Virus record (IMG/VR): IMGVR_UViG_3300044692_000050
Location: 1 to 64,000 of that record
Source of the DNA: a virus
Direction: 5' to 3' (one strand)
DNA: 64,000 nt
Under the pieces are notes generated by a model. It saw nothing but the letters and a program-made list of their open reading frames with translations. It made no database searches and was not told the DNA's origin. Position numbers and translations under genes: made by a program. This document shows, piece by piece, positions 1 to 8,140 of the stretch; position 1 is the stretch's first letter; the number at the start of each line of letters is the position of its first letter.

Positions 1-40
1 GGGGGGGGGGCGGGGCGGGGGTGGCCCCCCGCCCCCCACG
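1..40. terminator. GC-only hairpin at window edge
   Basis: Bases 5-15 (G-run with one C) can pair with bases 27-37 in an 11-bp GC stem. It lies just past the stop codon of the leftward secreted-protein gene and could end its transcription. It has no U-tract and sits at the edge of the window, so a scaffold-end artefact is possible. Confidence 0.35.
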
Positions 41-45
41 TCTGG

Positions 46-816
46 CTAGCGCAGGACGCCGAAGTCAGCGCCCCATAGCTGCGTGTCATCCACCGAGGCG
101 ATCGGCGTGCCGATGCCGTGCGAGAACCCGGTCAGGTTGCTGACGAGGAGCTGCGGACGCGGCTTGTCGGTCGGGAAGCCGTTGGCCGGGTAGGTCAGCA
201 CGAACGGGTGCGAGAAATTGGTGTCGCTTCCGTTGATCAGCGGCACGTAGCCGAGGTTCAGCGTGGCCGGGGAGTCGTTCACGTCCACGATCCACACCGT
301 CTTGGCGGAGACGCCGCACGGCTGCAGGGTCACGCCCTCGCCCCGGACGGCAGTGGCCGCCACTCCCACGCACAGGCCGGAGTCCACGCCGTAAGGCGAG
401 TACTCCACTTCGATCGCCGGGTCGTCTACGCCGGGGTTGAGCGTGCTGCAGTGGATGTTCGCGCCCTGCACCGTCGGGGCGGACGTGCAGCCGTAGTGCA
501 GCGCCACCGCGGACGACACCAGGCCCGCGGCGTAGAAGTCCGACGTGCTGCCCTGGAGGGAGGGAACGAAGTCCTCGGCCGGGTCCGTGTTGCTGGTCCG
601 GTAGAGGATGATCGGCTGGCCAACGTGCGCCCCTTGCCTCAGGACGTCGAGGACGTAGTTCGGGGTGTGGTGCGTCCCGAACGCGCGGGAGAAGATGTCG
701 ATGCAGTCGTGACCGCAGCTGGGTGTGGCCGCGCTCGCGGTGAGCGCTCCCGACGCTGCGGCGGAAGCCAGGACCACAGCAGCGGCCCCGGCGATGAACT
801 TGTTACGGATGGACAT
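46..816 (-). CDS. secreted protein with one lectin-like segment
   Basis: This 256-residue protein begins with a clear Sec signal peptide: basic MSIRNK, a hydrophobic alanine-rich stretch, and an ASA cleavage site near residue 29. The mature part has several cysteines (PSCGHDC, YGCTS, IHCS, GLCVG, LQPCG). The stretch GLCVGV...GVTLQPCG...KTVWIVD resembles a single ricin-B type lectin repeat, but I see no full domain. The start is ATG preceded by a GAGAGGT ribosome site. It is probably exported and may be cargo of the element or flanking chromosome. No catalytic motif is visible, so no enzymatic role is claimed. Confidence 0.8.
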   Translation of the reverse strand: MSIRNKFIAGAAAVVLASAAASGALTASAATPSCGHDCIDIFSRAFGTHHTPNYVLDVLRQGAHVGQPIILYRTSNTDPAEDFVPSLQGSTSDFYAAGLVSSAVALHYGCTSAPTVQGANIHCSTLNPGVDDPAIEVEYSPYGVDSGLCVGVAATAVRGEGVTLQPCGVSAKTVWIVDVNDSPATLNLGYVPLINGSDTNFSHPFVLTYPANGFPTDKPRPQLLVSNLTGFSHGIGTPIASVDDTQLWGADFGVLR

Positions 817-905
817 GGATACCTCTCGGTTGGTGACGCACCCCCTGCAGGCGCGTCCTCGGAGTCCGGGATTGGGGAACCGCTCCCGGTGGCGGGGGCT
901 TGTGG

Positions 906-1739
906 TTAGGCGGTCTCGCCGAGATCAAGCAGCGACAGTGGTTCATGCGGTGCCTGACTTGCTGTCGCCGGCTCGAGCGCCCCTTGCTGCAGCTTGCGCG
1001 CCGCCTGCTCGCACCAGCGCTCATCGGAATCAATGCCGATCACGGGGAGGCCGAGGTTGCGGGCGGCGACGAGGCTCGAGCCAGCGCCCGCGCACGGATC
1101 GAGCACAGGCAGGCCGGGCGTGGCCACGACCGACAGGAGCGTCTGCAGCAGCGGTAGCGGCTTCTCAGTCGGATGCACCCGCTGGGACTCGTGGACGGCC
1201 GGGAAGCGGAGCACGTTGCCCACGTCACGCCGCTGCGGGTCGACGGGATTCCCGGCCGACATGTGCACGATGAACTCGTGCTGGTTGCGGAAGATGGCCC
1301 CCATGCCGAACGCCTGCTTGTCCCAGACGAGGATCGGGTGCTGCCGCAGGTCGGCGGATTCCAGCGCGGCGGCGAGGTTCGCGGCCATCCGCCAGTCGAT
1401 GAACGCCAGGGCGTGGCCGCCGCGGATCAGGATGCGCCGCCACTGCAAGCCGCACTGCCGCATGAACCAGACGAAGCCCTGGGTGCTCATCGCGTCTCCG
1501 TGGATCCAGCTCTCATCGGTGTAGCGGTCGCTGCGGAGCATCGACTTGCGGACGCTGCGGGCGTTCTCCCGCCGCCCGCCGCTCGAGTAGGGCGGATCGA
1601 TCAGGACCGCGCCAATCGAGCCCGGCGCCATCGCTGCCATGATCTCGAGGCAGTCGCCGTGGTACAGCGTGACGCTCTCGTCCCTGTAATACGGCTCCGG
1701 CCCCTCCCCCTCCCCAAGGGGGGAGACTGAGCCGCTCAT
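906..1739 (-). CDS. DNA adenine/cytosine methyltransferase, beta-class order
   Basis: This 277-residue protein is a type II-like DNA methyltransferase. The catalytic motif DPPY is at residues 48-51. Further on are HPTEKP and then the SAM-binding motif DPCAGAGS followed by GIDSDERW. Catalytic motif before SAM motif is the order of the beta class; DPPY usually means N6-adenine methylation, though N4-cytosine cannot be excluded. No restriction partner is adjacent, so it is probably an orphan modification enzyme, as phages use to escape host restriction. The start MSGSV was chosen because its ATG overlaps the stop of the upstream HTH gene by four bases; an in-frame 55-residue extension is arginine-rich and unlike protein. 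Confidence 0.9.
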   Translation of the reverse strand: MSGSVSPLGEGEGPEPYYRDESVTLYHGDCLEIMAAMAPGSIGAVLIDPPYSSGGRRENARSVRKSMLRSDRYTDESWIHGDAMSTQGFVWFMRQCGLQWRRILIRGGHALAFIDWRMAANLAAALESADLRQHPILVWDKQAFGMGAIFRNQHEFIVHMSAGNPVDPQRRDVGNVLRFPAVHESQRVHPTEKPLPLLQTLLSVVATPGLPVLDPCAGAGSSLVAARNLGLPVIGIDSDERWCEQAARKLQQGALEPATASQAPHEPLSLLDLGETA

Positions 1740-2035
1740 GCGGCACCAGCGTGCGGCTCGCTGCTGCGTTCCGCGAGGCGGCGCGTTACGAGCTCGGCGT
1801 CGGTCGCGAACAGGAACTCCAGCGGGATACCCAGCCCCTCGAACAGGGCGGCCTTGGTGACGATGTACGCACCCGGACCCCTGCCCTTCCGCTGGACCTT
1901 GCACGGGAAATCCCCCGCGCGCTGGAGCTCATGGGACTTGGTGCGGCCGTAGCCGAACGCCCGGCCGGCCACCTCGAGCTTGAAAGCAGGCGGCAAGGCC
2001 AGGATCTCGGCCATGGTGAGCTGATTACTGATCAT
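1736..2035 (-). CDS. HTH DNA-binding protein, excisionase-like
   Basis: This 99-residue protein contains the pattern seen in actinobacterial excisionase-like proteins: a short leader MAEILALPP, then VAGRAFGYGRTKSHELQRAG followed by a basic turn. That matches a winged-helix/MerR-like fold of the AlpA/Xis kind. It is divergent from an XRE regulator and integrase and four-base coupled to a methyltransferase. The ATG has a GGGAAGG ribosome site. A role in excision is inferred from fold and position; a plain transcription factor is the alternative. Confidence 0.7.
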   Translation of the reverse strand: MISNQLTMAEILALPPAFKLEVAGRAFGYGRTKSHELQRAGDFPCKVQRKGRGPGAYIVTKAALFEGLGIPLEFLFATDAELVTRRLAERSSEPHAGAA

Positions 2036-2183
2036 GGAGCCTTCCCGGCAGTCGCGATGTACGCATGGAAGCGGACCAGTCCCCGGCTTCCCGTCCGAGA
2101 CCAGACAACCAATGCGTGCCGCGATTGTCAAGCTGCATGCCGGAACACGCCGCAAACTCTGGTTCCATGCGTAGTTCCTGCGC

Positions 2184-2195
2184 TAGCATCGGCGC
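2184..2195 (+). promoter_or_regulatory. leaderless -10 element for the XRE regulator
   Basis: TAGCAT at 2184-2189 is followed by exactly six bases and then the ATG at 2196. No ribosome site precedes that ATG. This is the actinobacterial leaderless arrangement. No good -35 is seen. Confidence 0.5.
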
Positions 2196-2795
2196 ATGGA
2201 CTCGACAGAAAGCGTCACCGTGGGCAAACGCCGGCTGGTGACGATGAATCAGATCGTCGCCTGGAACATGGCCTGGTACCGCCGCGAAGCAGGGATGACT
2301 CAGCAGCAGGTCGGCGACCACCTCGGATGGACCGCCCGCGCCGTATCCGAGGCCGAGCGGTCATGGGACAGCGGCAGGACGCGCGAATTCGACGCCCAGC
2401 TTCTGGCCGACCTCGCCGCGATCTTCGAGGTGCCCGTGATCGCGTTCTTCCTGCCGCCCGACGAGACCGACGGAGAGCTGCGCTACCCGTCGCCCGGGTC
2501 TGCCGGCGAACTGGACATGACGGATCTCATGTGGATCGTCATGCATGACAACGACAGCGAAGGCCCGGCGATGGAGGCGTTCCGCACCCGCATCCTCACC
2601 GCCGCCCGGGCCCGGCTGACGCCGGAGTGGGCGGAAGAAGTGGCCCGCTGGCTGAAGAAAGTCACCCCGGACTCCTTCATCGAGGACCAGGCCGCCATCT
2701 GGGAGTCCGAGGAGGCGTCCCTTGAGCGATCCCGAGACCGGGCCGGCCAGATGGCGCGAGCGCTCAGGGCCGTGCTGAAGGGCGAGCTGAAGTGA
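2196..2795 (+). CDS. XRE-family transcriptional regulator
   Basis: This 199-residue protein has an N-terminal HTH of the Cro/CI type: IVAWNMAWYRREAGMTQQQV then GWTARAVSEAERSW, about residues 20-60. The rest is an alpha-helical acidic region without a recognisable domain. It is divergent from the HTH/methyltransferase pair, and its last codons overlap the GTG of the integrase by four bases. It therefore probably controls integrase expression, and perhaps the divergent excisionase-like gene. Confidence 0.85.
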   Translation: MDSTESVTVGKRRLVTMNQIVAWNMAWYRREAGMTQQQVGDHLGWTARAVSEAERSWDSGRTREFDAQLLADLAAIFEVPVIAFFLPPDETDGELRYPSPGSAGELDMTDLMWIVMHDNDSEGPAMEAFRTRILTAARARLTPEWAEEVARWLKKVTPDSFIEDQAAIWESEEASLERSRDRAGQMARALRAVLKGELK

Positions 2796-4192
2796 AAGGC
2801 GACTCCATATACAAGCGGTGCAAGTGCAAGGATCCGGAGACCAAGAAGGAACTCGGCTCCGACTGCCCCGATCTGAAGCGCAAGGACGGGACGTGGAGTT
2901 CCAGGCACGGAACGTGGTACTTCTCGCTCGAGCTGCCGAAGGGTCCGGGTAATAAACGGCAGCCGAGGATGCGCCGCGGCGGGTTTGACAAGCGCGAGGA
3001 CGCCGAGGAGGCCCGCGAGAAGGCGCTGGCCGTCCTGCGCGAGGGCGTCGACCCGTCGAACCGGATGACGGTCGGCGCCTACCTGACCGAGTGGCTAGCC
3101 GGCCGCGTCAACCTGAAAGCAACCACGCGGCATAACTACGAGGCCAGCGTCAATACCTACCTGATCCCCCTGCTCGGCCACATCGAGCTCCAGCGGCTGA
3201 CGCCCCTGCACATCTCGCGCGCCTTCGCCACGATCCGCGAGTGGAACGACGACCTCGCCGCAGGGCGGCCGGTGCGGAAGTTCCAGCGCCACGTCGGCCC
3301 GGCCGCGATGCAGCGGATCCGCCACGTGCTGCGGTCCGCGCTCCGCGACGCCAAGCGCGCCCGGCTCGTCACGTACAACGCCGCCGAGGACGTGGACATG
3401 GAGCCGGAGCCGTCACGCAAGCCGGAGATCTGGACCGCCGAGCGGGTGCGGCAGTTCTGGCGCGACCACGAAGCCGCGCTCAAGCAGTCCCCGCTCACCC
3501 GCGGGGACCGGGCGTTCCTGGTGTGGCGGTCGCTCAAGCTGCGCCCGTTCCTGGTGATGATGTGGACGATCGAAGACCTCGGCGCGTTCCTGGACTACGC
3601 CGAGGGCAAGACGTTCGAGACCAGGACGCTGGCCGCGCTGTTCGAGCTCGCTGTCGCGACGGGAATGCGCCGCGGGGAACTGTGCGCGCTGCCATGGGCC
3701 AATGTCGACCTTGACAGGGGCGCGCTCTACGTCACCACGGCAGCGGTGCGGGCCGGCCGGCAGGTCATCCAGGGAGGACCGAAGACGGACAAGGGCCACC
3801 GCCGCGTCCCGCTCGCCGCGCAGGACGTGGCGCGGCTGAAGGCACACCGTGCCGCGCTGGCGAGGCAGCGGCTCGAGTACGGGCCCGGCTGGACGGAGAC
3901 AGACCTGGTGTTCACCCGGCTCGACGGCAAGCCGTGGCATCCTGACGCCATCACGAGTGCTTTCGAGCGGACGGCGTTTGCCGCGCACCTGCCGCCGGTC
4001 GGGTTCCACAGCCTGCGGCACGCGCACATCACCTACCTCTACGCGGCGAAGGTGGCCGAGCACGTGATCTCGGACCGGGTGGGCCACTCGGGCAAGAGGA
4101 TGACCCAGGCGTACGCCGCGGTGGCCGAGGAGATCTCGCACGAGGCGGCCGAGGCGGTCGCGGCGATGGTCCCGAGGCGGTCCGCGCGGTGA
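2792..4192 (+). CDS. int: tyrosine site-specific integrase
   Basis: This 466-residue tyrosine recombinase carries an N-terminal SAM-like core-binding domain (about residues 90-205) and a C-terminal catalytic domain. Active-site residues can be read as R294 in ATGMRRGEL, a lysine near 334 (GPKTDKGHRR), H406 and R409 in HSLRH, H432 in VGHSGK, and nucleophile Y441 in MTQAYA. A cysteine-rich N-terminus (CKCKD...DCPD) is typical of actinobacterial integrases. About 40 extra residues between the two domains (near 220-260) are slightly unusual. The gene is translationally coupled to the XRE regulator. About 100 bp downstream lies half of a tRNA-Thr gene, the expected attachment site. The set of catalytic residues is complete, so it should be active. 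Confidence 0.96.
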   Translation: MKGDSIYKRCKCKDPETKKELGSDCPDLKRKDGTWSSRHGTWYFSLELPKGPGNKRQPRMRRGGFDKREDAEEAREKALAVLREGVDPSNRMTVGAYLTEWLAGRVNLKATTRHNYEASVNTYLIPLLGHIELQRLTPLHISRAFATIREWNDDLAAGRPVRKFQRHVGPAAMQRIRHVLRSALRDAKRARLVTYNAAEDVDMEPEPSRKPEIWTAERVRQFWRDHEAALKQSPLTRGDRAFLVWRSLKLRPFLVMMWTIEDLGAFLDYAEGKTFETRTLAALFELAVATGMRRGELCALPWANVDLDRGALYVTTAAVRAGRQVIQGGPKTDKGHRRVPLAAQDVARLKAHRAALARQRLEYGPGWTETDLVFTRLDGKPWHPDAITSAFERTAFAAHLPPVGFHSLRHAHITYLYAAKVAEHVISDRVGHSGKRMTQAYAAVAEEISHEAAEAVAAMVPRRSAR

Positions 4193-4295
4193 GGGGCGCG
4201 GGAACAGGCGGACTCCATCCGGACTCCCCGCCTTGTCGTAAGGGGCAGGAATCCGAAACGGGAGATCGGGAAGCGCTGGTGAGACCAACAAGGAC

Positions 4296-4345
4296 TGGAG
4301 CCGGTGTCCGGGATCGAACCGGAGGCCTGCCGTTTACAAGACGGC
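4296..4345 (-). other. attachment site: 3' half of tRNA-Thr(TGT)
   Basis: Read on the minus strand, 4345 to 4296 gives a 5-bp anticodon stem (GCCGT/ACGGC), the loop CTTGTAA with anticodon TGT, a variable region, a perfect T-stem around TTCGATC, a 3' acceptor strand CACCGGC, the discriminator base and encoded CCA. The 5' half is absent: the 26 bases upstream contain no GCCGGTG acceptor strand. A 3' half next to an integrase is the normal look of an attP or att remnant. Confidence 0.8.
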
Positions 4346-4517
4346 GAGTGTTCATGCCGGGACTATCCGCGAATGATTCGCTCCGTGTCGGAGGTCTCGC
4401 GTTTCTGCAGGTGGCACTATCTCGGGACCGGACTCGCGGTCCTTGGCAGGTTGCGATTGATCGGAACCTGGCGGGACATGCGGACCCCAAATGGACTCCC
4501 CGAGAAAGGGCTGCCCG

Positions 4518-5000
4518 GTGACGCTCAACACTCAAGGCCGCCGACGTCGGCGCGCCGGAGAAGTCTCCCCGGACGGGAAGCCGGCCTGCTGGCGCTGGAA
4601 GCCGCCGACCGAGGAAACGATCGCGGCGGTGCGCGAGGAACTCCGCGCGCCCCGGCTCGCCAAGTGGGGCACCGAGGAGCGCGCCGAGTACAAGTGGGGC
4701 CCGCTCGAGCCGGAGGTCCGCTGGTACGTGATGCAGGGCTTCCAGAAAGGCCGCTGCGCCATCTGCGGCCACAGCCCGAACTACGGTCCGTCGCTGGTGA
4801 CCGATCACGATCACAAGAGCGACTTCATCCGGGGACTGCTATGTGGCCGCTGCAACACGATGGAGGGATGCCACCAAGGCGACAGCGGCATATACGCCTT
4901 GTACCGGCAGCGCCATCCCGCGATGATCTGCGGTCTGAGGTCCCGTTACACCTCGGTCGTCATCCCGCGGGGCTTTGTCCTGCCGCCGTGTCCTTGGTGA
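4518..5000 (+). CDS. recombination endonuclease VII
   Basis: This 160-residue protein matches the phage T4 endonuclease VII family (a His-Me finger nuclease that resolves branched DNA). The zinc and catalytic signature is visible as CAICGH, then LVTDHDHKSDFIRGLLCGRCN. Such enzymes debranch replicating or recombining phage DNA before packaging. The GTG at 4518 was chosen because AAAGGG lies seven bases upstream; an ATG at 4491 lacks a ribosome site. The N-terminus is very basic. It is the first gene past the att half-tRNA. Confidence 0.9.
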   Translation: MTLNTQGRRRRRAGEVSPDGKPACWRWKPPTEETIAAVREELRAPRLAKWGTEERAEYKWGPLEPEVRWYVMQGFQKGRCAICGHSPNYGPSLVTDHDHKSDFIRGLLCGRCNTMEGCHQGDSGIYALYRQRHPAMICGLRSRYTSVVIPRGFVLPPCPW

Positions 5001-5031
5001 TGCCATCGCGGCCGTGTGCGACCCTGTCCCC

Positions 5032-5370
5032 ATGCCTCCGCCCCCGGACCCCGACCGTCTCCTCGTAGCCCAGATAACAGGTGAGGCCCTCCACCACGCC
5101 CGCCACGAACCCCCTGGAGACGCCGAACGACAGGCCGCGGTGACAGCCCTGCGCGAACTCGCCGGAGACCGCACGGACCTGCTCGCCGAAGTGGCGGGGA
5201 TCTTCGAGGGCGCGGGAGCGTCGGAACCGGATGCGGCACGCAGGCTCAACGCCGCGCGGCTGTGCCGGGATGCAGGTGCGGATGAAGCGCTGATCCCCGG
5301 CTGGGTGGAGGAAGGGAAACGCCGGGCTGAGCAAGCCAGGCAGCCGCCGTTCGGGGCGCGGGTGGTATAG
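5032..5370 (+). CDS. small actinobacterial protein of unknown function
   Basis: This 112-residue, mostly helical protein (LLVAQITGEALHHAR, ERQAAVTALRELAGDRTDLLAEVAGIFEG) resembles short conserved proteins often seen in actinomycete genomes, but I cannot name a function. It follows the endonuclease VII gene on the same strand. A leftward frame over the same DNA looks like a codon-bias shadow. Confidence 0.65.
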   Translation: MPPPPDPDRLLVAQITGEALHHARHEPPGDAERQAAVTALRELAGDRTDLLAEVAGIFEGAGASEPDAARRLNAARLCRDAGADEALIPGWVEEGKRRAEQARQPPFGARVV

Positions 5371-5383
5371 CAGCGATGAAGAT

Positions 5384-5438
5384 GGGGCCGGCGGGTGGTT
5401 TCCGAGTACCACATGTCCTTGCCGCTCTCGCCGGCCCC
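5384..5438. terminator. nested hairpins between convergent genes
   Basis: GGGGCCGGCG (5384-5393) pairs with CGCCGGCCCC (5429-5438). Inside the loop, GTGGT (5395-5399) pairs with ACCAC (5408-5412). The element sits between a rightward and a leftward gene and probably ends transcription from both sides. No U-tract is present. The rest of 5371-5561 shows no gene. Confidence 0.5.
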
Positions 5439-5561
5439 GTGGGTACCCGCGGCTCCGGTGCTGACTCTACCTGTCTCTACTGGCCTCTACCTGAAATGGA
5501 TAGGGGCGGGCGCTCACATCAGCACCCGGCCCCGGCCGGCCCCGAAAGGCCCCCAGGCCGA

Positions 5562-5933
5562 TCAGCATAGCCCGTGTACGGAGCAGCCGCCGCGATGTCC
5601 GCCGCGCTCAAGCAGTTCGGGCGGCCAGATGCACTTCGGTTCCGCGTGGAGCGCGGCCAGGTCCCCGAAGTCGTCGGCGTCCAGCCCTCCTTCCTCGGCG
5701 CGCAGGCAGGCGATGGCGTGTTCGAGCGTGCCGATGGCGTCCGCGTTGTCGATCACCTGGCTTAGCGCCTGCTGGATCAGGACTTGCGCCCGGTCGCTCC
5801 AGGCGCGGCACGTCACCAGAGCAGGGTCCTCGGTGATCCTGTCGGTACGGGGAAGCTCGAACGGGGTCATGCCGCAGCAGGGGGTGAGGCCGCCTCCGTC
5901 CGGCGGGCAGCGGTGGGTGATCTCGGTGCTCAC
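5562..5933 (-). CDS. cysteine-rich phage accessory protein
   Basis: This 123-residue protein begins with HRCPPDGGGLTPCCG followed by TPFELPRTDRIT, an N-terminal motif that recurs in short actinophage proteins of unknown function. A helical middle and a cysteine-rich tail (CSVHGLC) follow. The GTG start at 5933 overlaps the stop of the upstream gene (GTGA). It is the last gene of a leftward operon. Confidence 0.7.
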   Translation of the reverse strand: MSTEITHRCPPDGGGLTPCCGMTPFELPRTDRITEDPALVTCRAWSDRAQVLIQQALSQVIDNADAIGTLEHAIACLRAEEGGLDADDFGDLAALHAEPKCIWPPELLERGGHRGGCSVHGLC

Positions 5934-6139
5934 CGGGTAGTCCTCGCTTCCGTCATGTCGGGTGCCTCCGGCAGCAGGGTGACGCGCCCGCACCCGGAGC
6001 ACTCGATCGCCCAGCCCGGTTCGCCGATCTTGCCGTCCTGGCCGCGGGGTGCGGTGTACCAGCACACCCGGAACAGGGTCTCTGAGCAGGACCGGCAGGC
6101 GTACGTCCAGGCGGTGTTGGCCGGGGCCTCAGCGCTCAC
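5930..6139 (-). CDS. zinc-ribbon protein
   Basis: This 69-residue protein has two cysteine knuckles, CRSC and CSGC, about 30 residues apart, as in a zinc ribbon. Its GTG start and its stop both overlap the neighbouring genes by four bases. The function is unknown. Confidence 0.65.
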   Translation of the reverse strand: MSAEAPANTAWTYACRSCSETLFRVCWYTAPRGQDGKIGEPGWAIECSGCGRVTLLPEAPDMTEARTTR

Positions 6140-6387
6140 TCGGCCGGCTCCCATGGCCCGTAGGTCACCGTGCGGCGGACGAGAGAGTGAGGGACGCCTG
6201 CCCGCTCGTAATCCTCGGCCAGTTCGCGGGAGATCTGCTCGGCCTCGGGTCCGGTCCCGCGGATAGCGACGCGTCCAGTAACCGGGTCGTAGCGGTTGCC
6301 CCACTCGGTCACCACAGTCTCGGCGCGGCCCATCACGATGTCCTCGGCGGCGTCCAGCCCGGAGGTCAGGTCAGGCTCAGGGGGCAT
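6136..6387 (-). CDS. small acidic protein, unknown
   Basis: This 83-residue protein has no recognised domain. The middle part (VVTEWGNRYDPVTGRVAIRGTG) looks like beta-structure. It is coupled on both sides within the leftward operon. Confidence 0.65.
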   Translation of the reverse strand: MPPEPDLTSGLDAAEDIVMGRAETVVTEWGNRYDPVTGRVAIRGTGPEAEQISRELAEDYERAGVPHSLVRRTVTYGPWEPAE

Positions 6388-6694
6388 CGGGTAGTTCCTC
6401 GTCCACCCAGTACGTCCCCCGGACCAGCGGCTGCGCGGCCTCCATGTAGGTGCGGACCTTGAGGGCTAGCTCCTGGTCGCCGAACGGGCCGAGTACCTTC
6501 TCGCCGCCAGCGGACAGAGGGTCCGTGGTGATCCACCAGCGGCCGGTTGCGCCGTCCGGCAGGTTCAGCCAGGTGCGGCCCCCGGCGTAGTCATACAGCA
6601 GCGTGTTGATCACGTCGATGACCGACCGCTGCTCCTGGTTGGCGCGCTCGGCCGCTGCCTGTAGCGCGTCGTTGCTGATGTTCACGTCAACCAT
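6377..6694 (-). CDS. small protein, unknown
   Basis: This 105-residue protein has a helical N-terminus and a Trp-rich middle (TWLNLPDGATGRWWITTDPL). It overlaps the next gene by 11 bases. No domain was recognised. Confidence 0.65.
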   Translation of the reverse strand: MVDVNISNDALQAAAERANQEQRSVIDVINTLLYDYAGGRTWLNLPDGATGRWWITTDPLSAGGEKVLGPFGDQELALKVRTYMEAAQPLVRGTYWVDEELPDAP

Positions 6695-7043
6695 TGCTGT
6701 TCTCTTTTCCGGTCAGGGCGTCGGTGATGGCCTCGCAGACCTTGGCGGGGTCGAGGTTCCAGGCGGTATCCCTGAAGCTGTCGGTGTCCACCTCGTACTC
6801 CTCGCGGACGGAACGAGCGTTGTCCGCCAGTTTCAGTACCGCCTCCAGGGCAGCGAGGAGGGGCGGTACGTCGAACGACGATGCCAGTCGCGCCAGGATC
6901 GCGGGCCGTGCGGCTACCTCAGGTACATCCGTTCCGGCCGCCTCGATGGCAGCGTCGGCGAGTTGCGCCGATGTCTCGCTGGCGGCTTCGGCGCGTTCCC
7001 GGATCTTCTCCAGGAGGGAGGACGGGTCTGCGGGCTCAGGCAT
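6687..7043 (-). CDS. helical protein, unknown
   Basis: This 118-residue, alanine-rich, mostly helical acidic protein starts at MPEPADPS. It overlaps both neighbours by eight bases. No motif beyond a coiled-coil-like composition is visible. Confidence 0.65.
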   Translation of the reverse strand: MPEPADPSSLLEKIRERAEAASETSAQLADAAIEAAGTDVPEVAARPAILARLASSFDVPPLLAALEAVLKLADNARSVREEYEVDTDSFRDTAWNLDPAKVCEAITDALTGKENSNG

Positions 7044-7245
7044 TGCGGGTCTCCACGAGGTAGGTGAACACGATCTCGTCATCGTGCGCGGAGACGGTCA
7101 CTGTGTCGTCCCAGCGGCGCCGGTCCTCGGGCAGTTCGTTCTCGATCACGTCGAGCACCCGGCGGACCTGGGACCAGTTCGTCGGGGACGGCAGCGTGTA
7201 CTGCTTGGTCGTCGTGACGACCGTGCGGAATGACCAGTCGGCCAT
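7036..7245 (-). CDS. small protein, unknown
   Basis: This 69-residue beta-rich protein (FRTVVTTTKQYTLPSPTNW) belongs to the leftward operon and has an ATG start. No family was recognised. Confidence 0.65.
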   Translation of the reverse strand: MADWSFRTVVTTTKQYTLPSPTNWSQVRRVLDVIENELPEDRRRWDDTVTVSAHDDEIVFTYLVETRNA

Positions 7246-7248
7246 TTC

Positions 7249-7581
7249 CTAGTCTCCTTCCACGCCGGGCCGGTAGCCGCCGATGAAGCCGTCGTCGCGG
7301 GGATCTCCGTCAGGGAACCAGCCGTCGTCGCAGGTGACATCGGGGCGGGGAAGCTCGGTGTAGTGCTGCACTCCCCACGGCGGCTTGCGGTCGTCTGCGG
7401 TCACTCCGCAGCACGGGGCCTTCCACATGGAGCAGTCGGTGTAGCGGGCGGTCACGGTGACCTTGCCGAGGTCGTAGATTCCGCCGCACCAGCGGCAGCG
7501 GACAGGGGACTGCATGCCCTCGGTCTGCGCGTACATGGCGTCGTCGTAGCGCTGGCGGAACCAGTAGTCGCCCTCGGTCAT
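7249..7581 (-). CDS. zinc-binding protein, unknown
   Basis: This 110-residue protein contains CRWCGG and a second pair APCCGV, which could form a zinc site. The C-terminus is acidic and glycine-rich. It is coupled by four bases to the upstream gene. Confidence 0.65.
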   Translation of the reverse strand: MTEGDYWFRQRYDDAMYAQTEGMQSPVRCRWCGGIYDLGKVTVTARYTDCSMWKAPCCGVTADDRKPPWGVQHYTELPRPDVTCDDGWFPDGDPRDDGFIGGYRPGVEGD

Positions 7582-7853
7582 GGCAGGTCCTCCTCGGGGA
7601 TCACGTGGTACAGGCCGCCGGACTCGGCGTACTTGAGGATCATGTTCCCGTCGCGGTCCCGGCCGGAGTAGGCCCAGCCGCGCCCCGGCCAGCCGCCCGA
7701 CATCACGGCCTCATCGACGGCTTTGGCGGCCGCTTCCCAGACCTCGCGCTCGGGCTGGCGGACATCGCTCCACGGCCGGTTGCCTTCGAGGTAGTCGCGG
7801 TGGGCCTCGAACGCGATCTGGCCCAGCGTCTTGCCGACTGCGGGGTCGGTCAT
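7578..7853 (-). CDS. small phage-type protein
   Basis: This 91-residue protein carries the pattern REVWEAAAKAVDEAV, common in short actinophage early proteins (several in this window start in a similar way). The start MTDPAV overlaps the upstream stop. The function is unknown. Confidence 0.65.
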   Translation of the reverse strand: MTDPAVGKTLGQIAFEAHRDYLEGNRPWSDVRQPEREVWEAAAKAVDEAVMSGGWPGRGWAYSGRDRDGNMILKYAESGGLYHVIPEEDLP

Positions 7854-8140
7854 GGGGTCTCCTCGGTGAAGGTGCGGTGCTGCGGCAGGCCGAGATGGGC
7901 GCGCAGCCACCGGCAGCGGGCGCACTCGCGCCGGCCGGCCCAGCAGTCGAACGCCTCAGCGCCGGGGATCTCGCGCTTCGGGGCGGCGTCCGGGTCGTGC
8001 TCGCTGTAGTCGCCGTAGAACGGCTGAAGGGGGCCGCTTTCCGGGCAGTCGAGCGGTTCGCCGGAGGCGTGGGCGCGGCGGACGGCGGCTTCGGCTGCGG
8101 CCCGCTCGGGGGTGGTCCCGGTGTCGGGAGTGGTGGTCAT
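7850..8140 (-). CDS. cysteine-containing protein, unknown
   Basis: This 96-residue protein has a possible C-terminal zinc site (CWAGRRECARCRW). It is four-base coupled on both sides in the operon. No domain was recognised. Confidence 0.6.
   Translation of the reverse strand: MTTTPDTGTTPERAAAEAAVRRAHASGEPLDCPESGPLQPFYGDYSEHDPDAAPKREIPGAEAFDCWAGRRECARCRWLRAHLGLPQHRTFTEETP

Noticed and set aside
118-909. Rightward 263-codon frame over the secreted-protein gene
   Set aside because: Arg/His/Val-rich shadow of high third-position GC. The leftward frame has a clear signal peptide and ribosome site.
1739-1904. Longer methyltransferase start 55 codons upstream
   Set aside because: The extension is Arg/Gly-rich and overlaps the upstream HTH gene; the internal ATG gives the usual four-base coupling.
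4296-4370. Complete tRNA-Thr gene
   Set aside because: The 5' acceptor strand and D-arm are absent; only the 3' half is present, so it cannot be a working tRNA.
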